DNA of 64,000 nt from Polynucleobacter sinensis (GTDB lineage Bacteria; Pseudomonadota; Gammaproteobacteria; Burkholderiales; Burkholderiaceae). The notes under the pieces were generated by a model. It did not search any database, was not told where the DNA came from, and was given only the letters and a program-made list of their open reading frames with translations. Positions 56,574-64,000 of the stretch are shown here, piece after piece; position 1 is the stretch's first letter; each line of letters opens with the position of its first letter. Made by a program: the position numbers and the translations under genes. The DNA lies in assembly GCF_001595985.1 (NCBI RefSeq), contig NZ_LOJJ01000002.1:124001-188000 (forward strand), in the 5' to 3' direction.

Positions 56574-57443
56574 TTAATGCTTGCGCTTAAGCACTGACAC
56601 AAAGAGCTCATGCTGGTTCAAGGGGGACGTGACGATTATTCTTCGATAAACAGCCCAGAATATACTAAATAATGGCTCAGCAATACGTAGATACAAGAGT
56701 CGTGAAGTGTCGCCCCTATATTTTCTTAACACCCTATGGTAGTAGTCTTTTGGAGCAAAAATCTTAAACGTTAACATTAAGGCTGGTGTCATTAGCCTCT
56801 CCAATAAAGATGGGGGACCAACAAATTTCCATTGTCCAGTGTATATATCCAAAGCTCGAGAACTGCTGTTCATAATGACCCGGCTGAGTTTCCATTTTTC
56901 TTTTACCCAATGTACCTCACAGGTAACAAGACTAAATCGTTGGGATAATTGATCAAGCGTGACAGGGTCAAGCCAGCAAGTATGCTCTTGATTCACCACA
57001 ATATCATTCTTAAAAGCCGAATAAAAATATTGCTCACAATAGAATGGATTTGCAGTAGAAATTAGGGCGCAGCCACCCGGCTTGAGTAGTTTTTCGATAT
57101 TCTTAAAAAGCCCTTCAAAACTTGATAAGTGTTCAATCAAATTTCCAACCACAACTACATCGAAACGTTCTTCAATTTCAATTGGCTTGGTCGCATCTGC
57201 GGCAATCACTCTGTAGCCAAGTTTATTAAGTTCAGCTACTTCGCTTTCCAAGTAATCAATACCCAGTAAATTGGAAGCTACTGATTTAATTGCCGCATGT
57301 TGCCAAGAATCATTTGATATGTTGCTGATATCGTGGTTGACACAGCCAACATCCAAAACATCTCTGCCTTTGCAAAATTTCTTGACAAGCTCCAAACGAG
57401 AAATAGGTTGGTCTACATTTTTTATTAGCATTGCTTTATTCAT
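56574..57443 (-). CDS. Class I SAM-dependent methyltransferase
   Basis: About 289 residues from the Met at 57443, whose ATG overlaps the stop of the flippase gene as ATGA; a longer open frame to 57590 lies inside the flippase and is not needed. Motif I DVLDVGCVNHDISNI follows near residue 33, then VVVVGNLIEHLSSFEGLFKNIEKLLKPGGCALISTANPF. The C-terminal third has no family I recognise. Translationally coupled to wzx. Confidence 0.83.
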   Translation of the reverse strand: MNKAMLIKNVDQPISRLELVKKFCKGRDVLDVGCVNHDISNISNDSWQHAAIKSVASNLLGIDYLESEVAELNKLGYRVIAADATKPIEIEERFDVVVVGNLIEHLSSFEGLFKNIEKLLKPGGCALISTANPFYCEQYFYSAFKNDIVVNQEHTCWLDPVTLDQLSQRFSLVTCEVHWVKEKWKLSRVIMNSSSRALDIYTGQWKFVGPPSLLERLMTPALMLTFKIFAPKDYYHRVLRKYRGDTSRLLYLRIAEPLFSIFWAVYRRIIVTSPLNQHELFVSVLKRKH

Positions 57444-58834
57444 AGATACCCCAAGACTCTTTGAGTCAATTGTCTCGCGTAAAAAATTAATATGCCATAT
57501 CCCAATACTGCAGCCCAAATTGCGCCTGAAACCCCAAACCAGGTGATCATAATAATTTTTAAAACAAAGGAAATTATTGCTGCAGCACAAATTACACGCA
57601 GAAGTTTATTAAGAGAATGACCACTTAACAAGGCTGAAATTGTTGCATAGTAACTTGCAATTAAACTCCATACTGCAAAACCAGTGATTAGCGCCCAACT
57701 TGGAATAAAATCACCTCCGACCCAAACTTCAATTAGTGGACGACCAAATATAATCAGAATGCTCGCAATAACAACACCTCCAATTAAGCAGTATATCTTT
57801 GCACGCTCGTAAATTTGACGAGCTTCAGATAGTTCACCTCGTGAAATTGTTTCATTAAGTGCAGGCCAGAGCGGCACCATAATAAATTGAACTATGAAGA
57901 TAGTGCTATATAACTTGAAAACTACCGCATAAGCTGCAACAGCACCGGAACCCAGTATTTTCCCAATCACAAAATTATCTGAAAAAAATCCAACAAATGC
58001 GAGCAATTGCAAGGCAGCAAAATAACTGCCGGTTTGCAAAAAATCCCGAGCAATTTTAGAACTAAAGAAAGAGATTCGCGGACGTAACCATTGTCGATTG
58101 AAGTAAAATTCATAAATACAATTCACCAAGGTAACTAGCACGGGGACCCCGCTTGAAGCCAATACAAGCCAAGGCAAGCTTGCTTGTGAAAAGGCCGCAC
58201 ATATTATCCCTACCGTAGAACCGATATTAATGACTGCTTGCCAAAGATTGTTTTGCAAACCCTCTTGAAATCCATGCTGCACTCTATGAACAGTGCTGAG
58301 TGGCAGACTGACGACGGTGCAGGCCAATAAAATTGCGACGGCGTTTCTAACCTCATCAACTTCGCCTTCATTACTGAGGTCAAAAATCGTTCCCCATGAC
58401 AACCATTCGTAGGCCAGCAAGGAGCAAGTTGCCAAAATTAGTGCGACTATTACCAGCACTACAAAAGCATTTGAAACCGCCCTTTGAGCTTCCACTCTAT
58501 CACCTCGACCATCGGCCTTTGAAATTGCATTTAATAACCCACCACCCACTCCAAAATCCGCAAAACTAAGCAGTGCCGTAATGGAGTTGATCGTCATCCA
58601 AATACCAAAACGATCAGCCCCGAGATATCCCAAAGTTAGCGGCGTTGTTACTACTGCCGCAACTATGCCGAAACCTCTAATTGCAAGTGAGCTTAGAACT
58701 GTCCGAAAAATGCGGGTATACCTCTCTCCAACTCTACTCTGCGAAAATTTTTTATCGAAGGGAGAGATTAGCAACATTGTGCAGAATTCTTTGAATTTCG
58801 TTTTGATCAAAATATGGTCAGTCCAAAATGGCAT
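57440..58834 (-). CDS. wzx: Polysaccharide flippase (Wzx-like, MATE/MOP superfamily)
   Basis: 464 residues and about 12-14 membrane helices, with the MOP-type N-terminus VLSSLAIRGFGIVAAVVTTPLTLGYLGADRFGIWMTI. Moves the lipid-linked repeat unit across the inner membrane for the Wzy/Wzz assembly route. The real start may be an internal Met about 20 codons downstream (58777), as the first residues are atypical. First intact gene after the antiterminator remnant. Confidence 0.87.
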   Translation of the reverse strand: MPFWTDHILIKTKFKEFCTMLLISPFDKKFSQSRVGERYTRIFRTVLSSLAIRGFGIVAAVVTTPLTLGYLGADRFGIWMTINSITALLSFADFGVGGGLLNAISKADGRGDRVEAQRAVSNAFVVLVIVALILATCSLLAYEWLSWGTIFDLSNEGEVDEVRNAVAILLACTVVSLPLSTVHRVQHGFQEGLQNNLWQAVINIGSTVGIICAAFSQASLPWLVLASSGVPVLVTLVNCIYEFYFNRQWLRPRISFFSSKIARDFLQTGSYFAALQLLAFVGFFSDNFVIGKILGSGAVAAYAVVFKLYSTIFIVQFIMVPLWPALNETISRGELSEARQIYERAKIYCLIGGVVIASILIIFGRPLIEVWVGGDFIPSWALITGFAVWSLIASYYATISALLSGHSLNKLLRVICAAAIISFVLKIIMITWFGVSGAIWAAVLGYGILIFYARQLTQRVLGYL

Positions 58835-59013
58835 CTAGCGCGCAAAACAACTTTATTGATAAAGATTTAAGAATTGCTAACAAGACGCGCCCCTGACGAT
58901 TAGGTGTTTACTTTTTAACCGTCCAACATTTGGACCTTCTGCAAGCAAAGAAATAAGTTATTGACAGAATTATTCGTGATTTATACCATTCCCCGGCTTG
59001 GGATAACTTAACG

Positions 59014-59190
59014 TAAAGTTAAAAGTTCCGGTTCGTTGGATTTTATTTTCACGACCCTTTTTACCCAAAGACATTTGACGATCTTGATTTTAACTTGCGG
59101 CAAATATGTCTCATCCGCCTAATTCTGCAAATTCTCCAGAGCTAACTTTTCTTGCCTGGGCTTGGTGTAGACGAGGTACCAGCTCTTCAT
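59014..59190 (-). pseudogene. RfaH/NusG-like antiterminator remnant
   Basis: From ATG at 59188-59190 the minus strand reads KSWYLVYTKPRQEKLALENLQN, the classic N-terminus of RfaH/specialised NusG proteins, then TAG (59119-59121). Past the stop, still in the same frame, it goes on ADETYLPQVKIKIVK, again RfaH-like. Similarity then fades and the KOW domain is absent (full proteins are about 160-180 residues). So the gene is dead by a nonsense change plus loss of the 3' part. Such genes normally allow transcription of long capsule operons. Confidence 0.75.
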
Positions 59191-59289
59191 AACGATCTTA
59201 AAATTTAGAATGATTTCCCATTCTACGCTTTTGTTCAGTGATTGAACAGACTTCATGAAGAAGCCTTCTAAATCAATCTACTTTAGATA

Positions 59290-59311
59290 ATCGGGAACGC
59301 TAATTCCCGAT
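59290..59311. other. Hairpin downstream of wzz
   Basis: Inverted repeat ATCGGGAA / TTCCCGAT with a six-base loop, 40 bases after the wzz stop on the minus strand. No T-run follows, so it may act as a pause/processing hairpin or a weak terminator. Confidence 0.5.
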
Positions 59312-59348
59312 GCCGCGCTTTTACAAGCATCGGCGTCCAAGATTTGCA

Positions 59349-60299
59349 CTACTTCTTCTTATTCCAGCGCAGCTTGGGCATGGTCCAGGCTTTGGCCAGG
59401 CGGGCCCACTGCCCCGCCTCGTCGGGATCGGCCTTAGCATTGCGGTAGGCCCTTCTTACCAATGCGATCAGTGTCGCCAGAAAGAGGCCGGCCACCGCAG
59501 CGATGAGCACCATCAGGGCGCGCTTGGGCTTGCTCTTCCACTCGGGGATCTGCGCCACATCGACCACCTGAATCAGACTTTCTTTAGAAGAGTCTAGAAC
59601 CGCCATCTCGTACTGGGCCTGGATCATTGCCACCATGGACTCGCGGATCTTCATCTCCCGAAACTCAGTCACACCATCTAGGTCTTTTTTGGCTCTTAGA
59701 AGCTCAGCACGAAAGTACTCTTTGCGCTGTTGTGACTCGGTGATAGCAAAAGTCTCCATCATTTTTTTGAGCTTGGCAATGTAGGCGTTAGCAACCCTGG
59801 CAGAAAACTCGGGGTCCTTGTCATCAAACTCGAGGTCAATCATGCCCGCTTTTTTGAGTGAGGTGATCTTCGTATTTTTTTCTAATGCTTTTTGTGTTTC
59901 AAAGCGAAACTTTTTCTCGTAGCGCTTTTGCAGATCAAACTCATCGATAAGTTCGTTCGCAATCGTGTCGGACTTGAGTAGCTCGATGTACTGGTCCTCC
60001 GGGGTCTTACCACCGAGCAGCCCTGATACTGCACCACCCCCACCAGTCAAGGCGCCCAACGCCCCCATGGCTCCGGCCAGGCCACCACCGCTGTTGCTTG
60101 GCACCAGGAAGGTGGTCTTGGCTGTAAAGATCGGGGTCATGATCAGGCTAATCAACAGAGTGATCAGCGTAATAGCGCCGGCGAATTTGGCGATAAAAAA
60201 CTTCTCTTCGCCTAGCGTGGTCGCAATCTCGATTAGAGATATTTCGTCATCGTCCTGATCGATTGCAAGATTAGCTTGTGAGTTTTCAGTGGCTGACAT
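59349..60299 (-). CDS. wzz: Chain-length determinant protein (Wzz family)
   Basis: 316 residues in the PCP fold: cytoplasmic tail, membrane helix about 38-58, a large periplasmic domain including a Gly-rich segment (about 70-98) and coiled-coil helices (about 175-245), then the second helix about 268-285 preceded by the Pro/Gly-type motif VAQIPEWKSKPKR. No kinase domain is attached, so it is a Wzz-type rather than Wzc-type co-polymerase. Noticeably more G+C rich than the assembly genes beyond it. Confidence 0.9.
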   Translation of the reverse strand: MSATENSQANLAIDQDDDEISLIEIATTLGEEKFFIAKFAGAITLITLLISLIMTPIFTAKTTFLVPSNSGGGLAGAMGALGALTGGGGAVSGLLGGKTPEDQYIELLKSDTIANELIDEFDLQKRYEKKFRFETQKALEKNTKITSLKKAGMIDLEFDDKDPEFSARVANAYIAKLKKMMETFAITESQQRKEYFRAELLRAKKDLDGVTEFREMKIRESMVAMIQAQYEMAVLDSSKESLIQVVDVAQIPEWKSKPKRALMVLIAAVAGLFLATLIALVRRAYRNAKADPDEAGQWARLAKAWTMPKLRWNKKK

Positions 60300-60340
60300 T
60301 GGTGGGTTTTCCGGTCTTACTTATTTAGTTACTTGCTTTG

Positions 60341-62284
60341 TTAATTAGCTAAGACGTGGATGGCTGCTGCTGCCAAGCCGAGTTGACCCAAGATCATTGA
60401 CCAGTCTTTTAGTCCGCGCATAAAGGCGCTGTACTTGGTCTCGCGATCAAGCTTTTCAGGGACGACGATGGTGTCACCTGGGTTCACCTTTTGACCCATG
60501 ATGCTGGAGAAGTAACTGCCATCATCAGACAACACCGTGCCGTCGGCACGCAACATAAAGATCGCATCCATATCGGCCTCTTTTTGGGTACCCGATAGTT
60601 TGAGATAGTCAGAAACCGTAGCACTCGGTTTATAGAGTAAGGAGGACTCAATATTGACAGAGCCATAGACCTGCACAAAGTCACTCATAGCTGGGATACT
60701 CAAGCGATCACCAGGCTCTAGAGGCAGGTCTGGGATAGCTTCCACGCTATCGGCGTTAGGATTAATATTAAGCGCGATACGGCCCTCGGGTTTGAGTTGT
60801 TTGAGGCGTGCAATTTGCCCTTGGGCAGCAGCTAAGGCTGCCTGATTTCGTTGCGCCAAGATAGCTGCCTCTGTACCAACACCGCCAGACATATTTTGCG
60901 ACAGGGTCGCCGCCTGCGACTTGACGGACGCTTCCATGCGCAACAGTAACCTCTTGTAAGCATCGACCTGCTGGACCCGCGTGCTGTTGCGATAAAAGCT
61001 GGTGGCAAAGATATAGGCCTGGGGCGTTGGGCCACCCGCTTTTTCAATTAAGTCTTGGGTGGTTTGACCGTATTTCATTTGATAAATACCAGGCTTATTG
61101 ACCTCGCCATCGATGCGCACCAAGATATTGCGCTTGGCCATCGGTACTGCAGTCGAGATGCCGATCACGGTCAAAATATCACCTCGCATCCAGGCCATTT
61201 TCTGGCCTGACTGATCAAGAGAAACTGATTGCTGAATGGCAGCAGGCTTTGAGGTTGGATCCAGCCTTTGCAGGGTTGCCGTCTGAGGATCAGAGGTAAC
61301 GGGCAAGCCACCAATCAAAGAAATGAGACTGCCAATGGTTTCTGAATCATTTTTAAGTTCGTAGATTGCGGGGGTTTCTACTGCGCCGATGATTGCCACT
61401 TGCCCAAAGATTGGGGGAAACACGATCGTGTCACCCTCTTGTAATTGCACATCCTCTTTTTTGTCGCCCTTAGCGATAAAGGAATACAGGTCCACCTTGG
61501 TCACTGTTCTGCCGCCACGCTTTAGCTCAACATTACGCATGGAGCCGGTAGTACTCGGACCACCGGTTGCAAAGATAGCCGTAATCAGCGTTGAAAGACT
61601 GCTGACGGTATAGGCACCCGGCTTTTGCGCTTGGCCTACTACATACACTCGAATAGCGCGTATCTGCCCTGGGGTAACACTCACCTGCACGTTACTAAAA
61701 CTCTTACCGATTGCATTACGAATCACACCTTCAGCTTGGCTCGCCTTGATACCGCTCAATGGAATAGTACCCACCGCCGGAATGCTAATAATCCCGTTGC
61801 GATCAATAACCGCCCGGTAGTCAATATTGGCGCCACCCCATGCACGGATAATTACCTCATCACCAGGCCCAAACTCATAATCAGCAGGAACAGGGATGTT
61901 GAGCGCTGGCGCAAAGGTTGTGGGAGCCTTTTCAAAAAAGTTGGCACCAAAATTGGGCACAATAGATCCTACTTTTTCTTGGACATATTTTTGAAATTCA
62001 CTAGGCTCGCCATTGATATCAGTTGGTTTTTCAGCTTGCTGAGAAGATCCATTGGCGATGGTCTCGCGAATAGCTGCGCGATCTAATGCGCTAGTACCCC
62101 CCAATATCGCGGGGCCTAAGTTTTGAGTCTGGGTAGTGGGGCGACCACCACCTAGAGCCCCACCGAACATTGATCCATCACCAGAGGCAGCACTTGGATC
62201 AATTTGAGCAAAAACTAACCCAGTAGTTACCATTAGGGTAGCTGCAAAAATTAGACTTCTGAAGCTTGTCAATTTAATAGACAC
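60341..62284 (-). CDS. Polysaccharide export protein with SLBB domains (Wza-like)
   Basis: 647 residues, exported (leader 1-26, ending VFA) and without a lipobox Cys, unlike E. coli Wza. Poly_export domain near 135-215 (PADYEFGPGDEVIIRAWGG), followed by several SLBB units (for example IRVYVVGQAQKPGAYTVSSLSTL, VRIDGEVNKPGIYQMKYG, VQVYGSVNIESSLLYKPS). The C-terminus ends in a short hydrophobic helix. This long multi-SLBB form can span the periplasm and outer membrane as the export channel. Confidence 0.9.
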   Translation of the reverse strand: MSIKLTSFRSLIFAATLMVTTGLVFAQIDPSAASGDGSMFGGALGGGRPTTQTQNLGPAILGGTSALDRAAIRETIANGSSQQAEKPTDINGEPSEFQKYVQEKVGSIVPNFGANFFEKAPTTFAPALNIPVPADYEFGPGDEVIIRAWGGANIDYRAVIDRNGIISIPAVGTIPLSGIKASQAEGVIRNAIGKSFSNVQVSVTPGQIRAIRVYVVGQAQKPGAYTVSSLSTLITAIFATGGPSTTGSMRNVELKRGGRTVTKVDLYSFIAKGDKKEDVQLQEGDTIVFPPIFGQVAIIGAVETPAIYELKNDSETIGSLISLIGGLPVTSDPQTATLQRLDPTSKPAAIQQSVSLDQSGQKMAWMRGDILTVIGISTAVPMAKRNILVRIDGEVNKPGIYQMKYGQTTQDLIEKAGGPTPQAYIFATSFYRNSTRVQQVDAYKRLLLRMEASVKSQAATLSQNMSGGVGTEAAILAQRNQAALAAAQGQIARLKQLKPEGRIALNINPNADSVEAIPDLPLEPGDRLSIPAMSDFVQVYGSVNIESSLLYKPSATVSDYLKLSGTQKEADMDAIFMLRADGTVLSDDGSYFSSIMGQKVNPGDTIVVPEKLDRETKYSAFMRGLKDWSMILGQLGLAAAAIHVLAN

Positions 62285-62397
62285 AAGAATAAATCCATGA
62301 AAAGTAATTCTCAGTTACATTAGGGCTATTAAAGCCTAAATTTTAGGCATTACAGATAACTATAGGCATTATATCTTTTATACCTAATTGGGAATTA

Positions 62398-63516
62398 TCA
62401 AGCCACCACACTGCTGCGAGCAGTTTTTCTTGCGTCTAAGTTAGCCAAAAATAAATAACTAAAGGCGTACAGACAAAAATAAATAATAAAAATACAAATG
62501 AGCAAGGTCTGACTATTGTGAAACAAAATTGCGCTAATAGTGGTTGGCAACGCCAACATTGCACAAAACAATCCTGCCGCTGAATTTTTAGTATTAGCTG
62601 AGGAGCCTTTTAGCCATTTGCATATGAGCTGCCTGTAAATTAACTGATGGAGATGAAGCGAATCCGCGCGACTAGATGTTTGCTTTCTGCGAATTCTGCG
62701 CCAAGAGCTGTATGCAACTTCAATGACGGGGTAGGCACACAGTAGCAAGCAAGCATAAGGAGAAATCACTTCATGTCGCTCATTTAATAATACACAGACC
62801 CAGGCAATCATAAAACCAATGAGGTATGCACCGCCATCGCCTAAGAAAATTCTCCCAAAAGGCCAATTCAATACCAAGAACCCAAACACAGCTCCACCTA
62901 CTAGCAAGCTCATTAAAAGTAATAATGAGTCACCATACCAGTAGGACAACAAACCAATACCTAGCAACGCCTGAAGAGCTAAGAAAGAAGCTAAACCATT
63001 AAATCCATCAACAATGTTAAACGCATTAGCAACACCTGCAGTAGCGAATCCAGTGAAAGCGATAGCGAACAAAGGTATAGCCAACATTTCATCCAAATAA
63101 TTGAATCCAAGAGTCGTAATTTTCGTCTGAAGCAGCCAGCAGCCCAGCAAGCCTGACGCCACCGATACCCAAAGACGAGTTCTGGCGGAAACTTTTTTTG
63201 TTAAATCTTCAATAAAGCCAATCAAAAAGATGGGGCTCACTGCAATGAGCATTGCCGCTAAAAAAGATAACACTTCCGAGAGCTGGATATCAAATATAGG
63301 AAATAGTCGATTCCAAAAAAAATGGACGAACTGAAATGAGAAGCACAGGGTCAGAAAAATAGCGAGGCCACCTATTCTAGGCACCGGACTTTCGTGAACA
63401 GCTTGGACACTTTGCCCCATGTCCTTGCTAACCTTGCCGTGCCAACGCAACGTCATGATGGTAACCGCCCCCAAAGCTAGAGAGATACTTGAAGAGTATA
63501 AGAATGGCACATACAT
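62398..63516 (-). CDS. MraY/WecA-family polyprenyl-phosphate glycosyl-1-phosphate transferase
   Basis: 372 residues, about 11 helices. Family motifs: an early VPRIGGLAIFL (residues 46-56), VANAFNIVDGFNGLASF (about 162-178) and FGRIFLGDGGAYLIGFM (about 221-237), where Asp residues bind Mg. It transfers a HexNAc-1-phosphate to undecaprenyl phosphate, starting a glycan. Situated with Wza and Wzz on the conserved, G+C-richer side of the locus. Confidence 0.9.
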   Translation of the reverse strand: MYVPFLYSSSISLALGAVTIMTLRWHGKVSKDMGQSVQAVHESPVPRIGGLAIFLTLCFSFQFVHFFWNRLFPIFDIQLSEVLSFLAAMLIAVSPIFLIGFIEDLTKKVSARTRLWVSVASGLLGCWLLQTKITTLGFNYLDEMLAIPLFAIAFTGFATAGVANAFNIVDGFNGLASFLALQALLGIGLLSYWYGDSLLLLMSLLVGGAVFGFLVLNWPFGRIFLGDGGAYLIGFMIAWVCVLLNERHEVISPYACLLLCAYPVIEVAYSSWRRIRRKQTSSRADSLHLHQLIYRQLICKWLKGSSANTKNSAAGLFCAMLALPTTISAILFHNSQTLLICIFIIYFCLYAFSYLFLANLDARKTARSSVVA

Positions 63517-63717
63517 GTTTTACATTATACGCCCTAGGGCGTACACCGTTATAATTTCTATAATTACTTTAAAGAGTATTCAATTTAGCTAAAACTAGAT
63601 AAAAACCCAAGGGCGCCCAATGAGATCATCTGGTCAACCTTTAGCATCTAGTGAAAAATCATTCTGAAATACATCATTATCGCAATAATTCTGTATTTCT
63701 TTTTATGGAATTCCTTC

Positions 63718-64000
63718 CTAGGAAATGGACGTAGGGGTGTAGCCAGACACTAGCCCCTTGAGCATCTCTAGAACGAATTCTTCATCCCCTTTAGCCAAAG
63801 CTACCTCAATTTGGTTAATTTTGGGGCCAAACACCCCCCAATCAAGAAAATCTTCATGGGACTTAAAGATTCTGGGGCGCTCCGTTGGGGCTGGGTCTCC
63901 CGCAATTAAGAGTTCTTCATAGAGTTTTCCCCAGGGCGCAGGCCTATTTCTTGTGTTTCGATATTCCCTTTCAGGTTATTTAATAAATTACTCATATCGG
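63718..64000 (-). pseudogene. WbpM/CapD-like nucleotide-sugar dehydratase, 3' end only, frameshifted
   Basis: Coding sequence runs in from the right edge and ends with TAG at 63718-63720. The C-terminal part reads LYEELLIAGDPAPTERPRIFKS, HEDFLDWGVFGPK and so on, matching the tail of polysaccharide-biosynthesis 4,6-dehydratases (WbpM/CapD/FlaA1). Upstream the frame continues as GNIETQEIGLRPGE, but the two frames join only if the run of four T at 63925-63928 had five, restoring GLRPGEKLYEELL. The rest of the gene is outside the window. Confidence 0.75.

Larger units (their letters stand above)
58835..59348. other. Intergenic stretch between wzx and wzz
   Basis: Holds the decayed rfaH-like gene (below), a 15-bp palindrome GTCCAA-CAT-TTGGAC at 58921-58935, and a hairpin ATCGGGAA / TTCCCGAT at 59290-59311. 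I find no ops (GGCGGTAG-type) element. No other gene is recognisable. Confidence 0.55.

Noticed and set aside
58961..58987. TTGACA followed by TATACC as a promoter
   Set aside because: It points to the plus strand where no gene follows, and the spacer is too short.
59310..59597. 95-codon plus-strand frame opposite wzz
   Set aside because: Antisense shadow of the G+C-rich wzz coding sequence.
1..64000. CRISPR arrays, tRNA or rRNA genes, intact insertion sequences
   Set aside because: No regularly spaced repeats, no tRNA-like cloverleaf in the gaps I read, and no transposase sequence other than the integrase remnant.

Overview
This window looks like a chromosomal segment of a free-living freshwater betaproteobacterium of the Burkholderiaceae, most likely Polynucleobacter or a close relative. 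The evidence is the moderate base composition, the gene families present (monomeric NADP isocitrate dehydrogenase, DarP/YjgA, a DUF934 gene coupled to a CysI-type reductase, a fused LivM-LivG transporter subunit) and the compact layout. This placement is inferred from gene content; no marker such as rRNA is present. I saw no rRNA, tRNA, CRISPR array or intact insertion sequence.

Layout. 0-8 kb is housekeeping: MsrP, a small membrane protein, Icd, an MFS transporter, a DUF6352-like protein, an FKBP isomerase and a lytic transglycosylase. 8.6-9.9 kb has a secreted DNA/RNA endonuclease and a DUF3820 protein. 9.9-12.8 kb is an apparent Fur-controlled operon: a near-ideal Fur box, then a beta-barrel-like envelope protein, an exported FMN-binding protein, an ApbE flavin transferase and a His-rich four-helix membrane protein. 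Together they look like an envelope flavin electron-transfer system linked to iron. 12.8-15.8 kb is a sulfide/persulfide detoxification group: ArsR regulator, persulfide dioxygenase-like hydrolase, DUF2892 protein, and a divergent TauE exporter plus membrane protein. 15.8-20.8 kb is a branched-chain amino acid ABC transporter whose binding protein gene carries a frameshift. 20.9-28.2 kb has a DMT exporter, a GMC oxidoreductase, DarP, an acyltransferase, HdeD, small membrane proteins and a serine hydrolase. 28.3-33.7 kb is assimilatory sulfite reduction and siroheme synthesis (cysI, DUF934, cobA, cbiX) interrupted by a hipBA toxin-antitoxin pair. A Ca2+/H+ antiporter follows.

35-40.6 kb is a yjbEFGH/gfcABCD-like exopolysaccharide export operon in which the GfcC-like (YjbG) and YjbH domains are fused in one 1133-residue protein, followed by an M23 peptidase. 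40.7-42.9 kb is a small mobile-DNA scar: a RelE/ParE-type toxin-antitoxin pair and two 5'-truncated genes meeting head to head, one of them a frameshifted tyrosine recombinase. From 43.1 kb to the right edge is one large polysaccharide locus, almost all on the minus strand: WbpM/CapD-like enzyme (partial), MraY/WecA-like initiating transferase, Wza-like exporter, Wzz-like chain-length protein, the wreck of an RfaH/NusG-like antiterminator, Wzx flippase, several methyltransferases (two FkbM), glycosyltransferases, two hexapeptide acyltransferases, Wzy polymerase, a WcaJ-like second initiating transferase, and galE. The glycan-assembly core (about 44-58.8 kb) is visibly more A+T rich than the wzz/wza genes beside it, as expected of an exchanged cassette.

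A recurring oddity is that four genes (livK-like, tyrosine recombinase, galE, wbpM-like) are each broken by a single-base change in a homopolymer. This could be sequencing error, real decay, or, in the galE run of eight G, phase variation. The strongest candidates for less-described biology are the Fur-controlled flavin operon, the yjbE-F-(G-H fusion) operon, and the decayed RfaH-like gene inside an otherwise complete polysaccharide locus.
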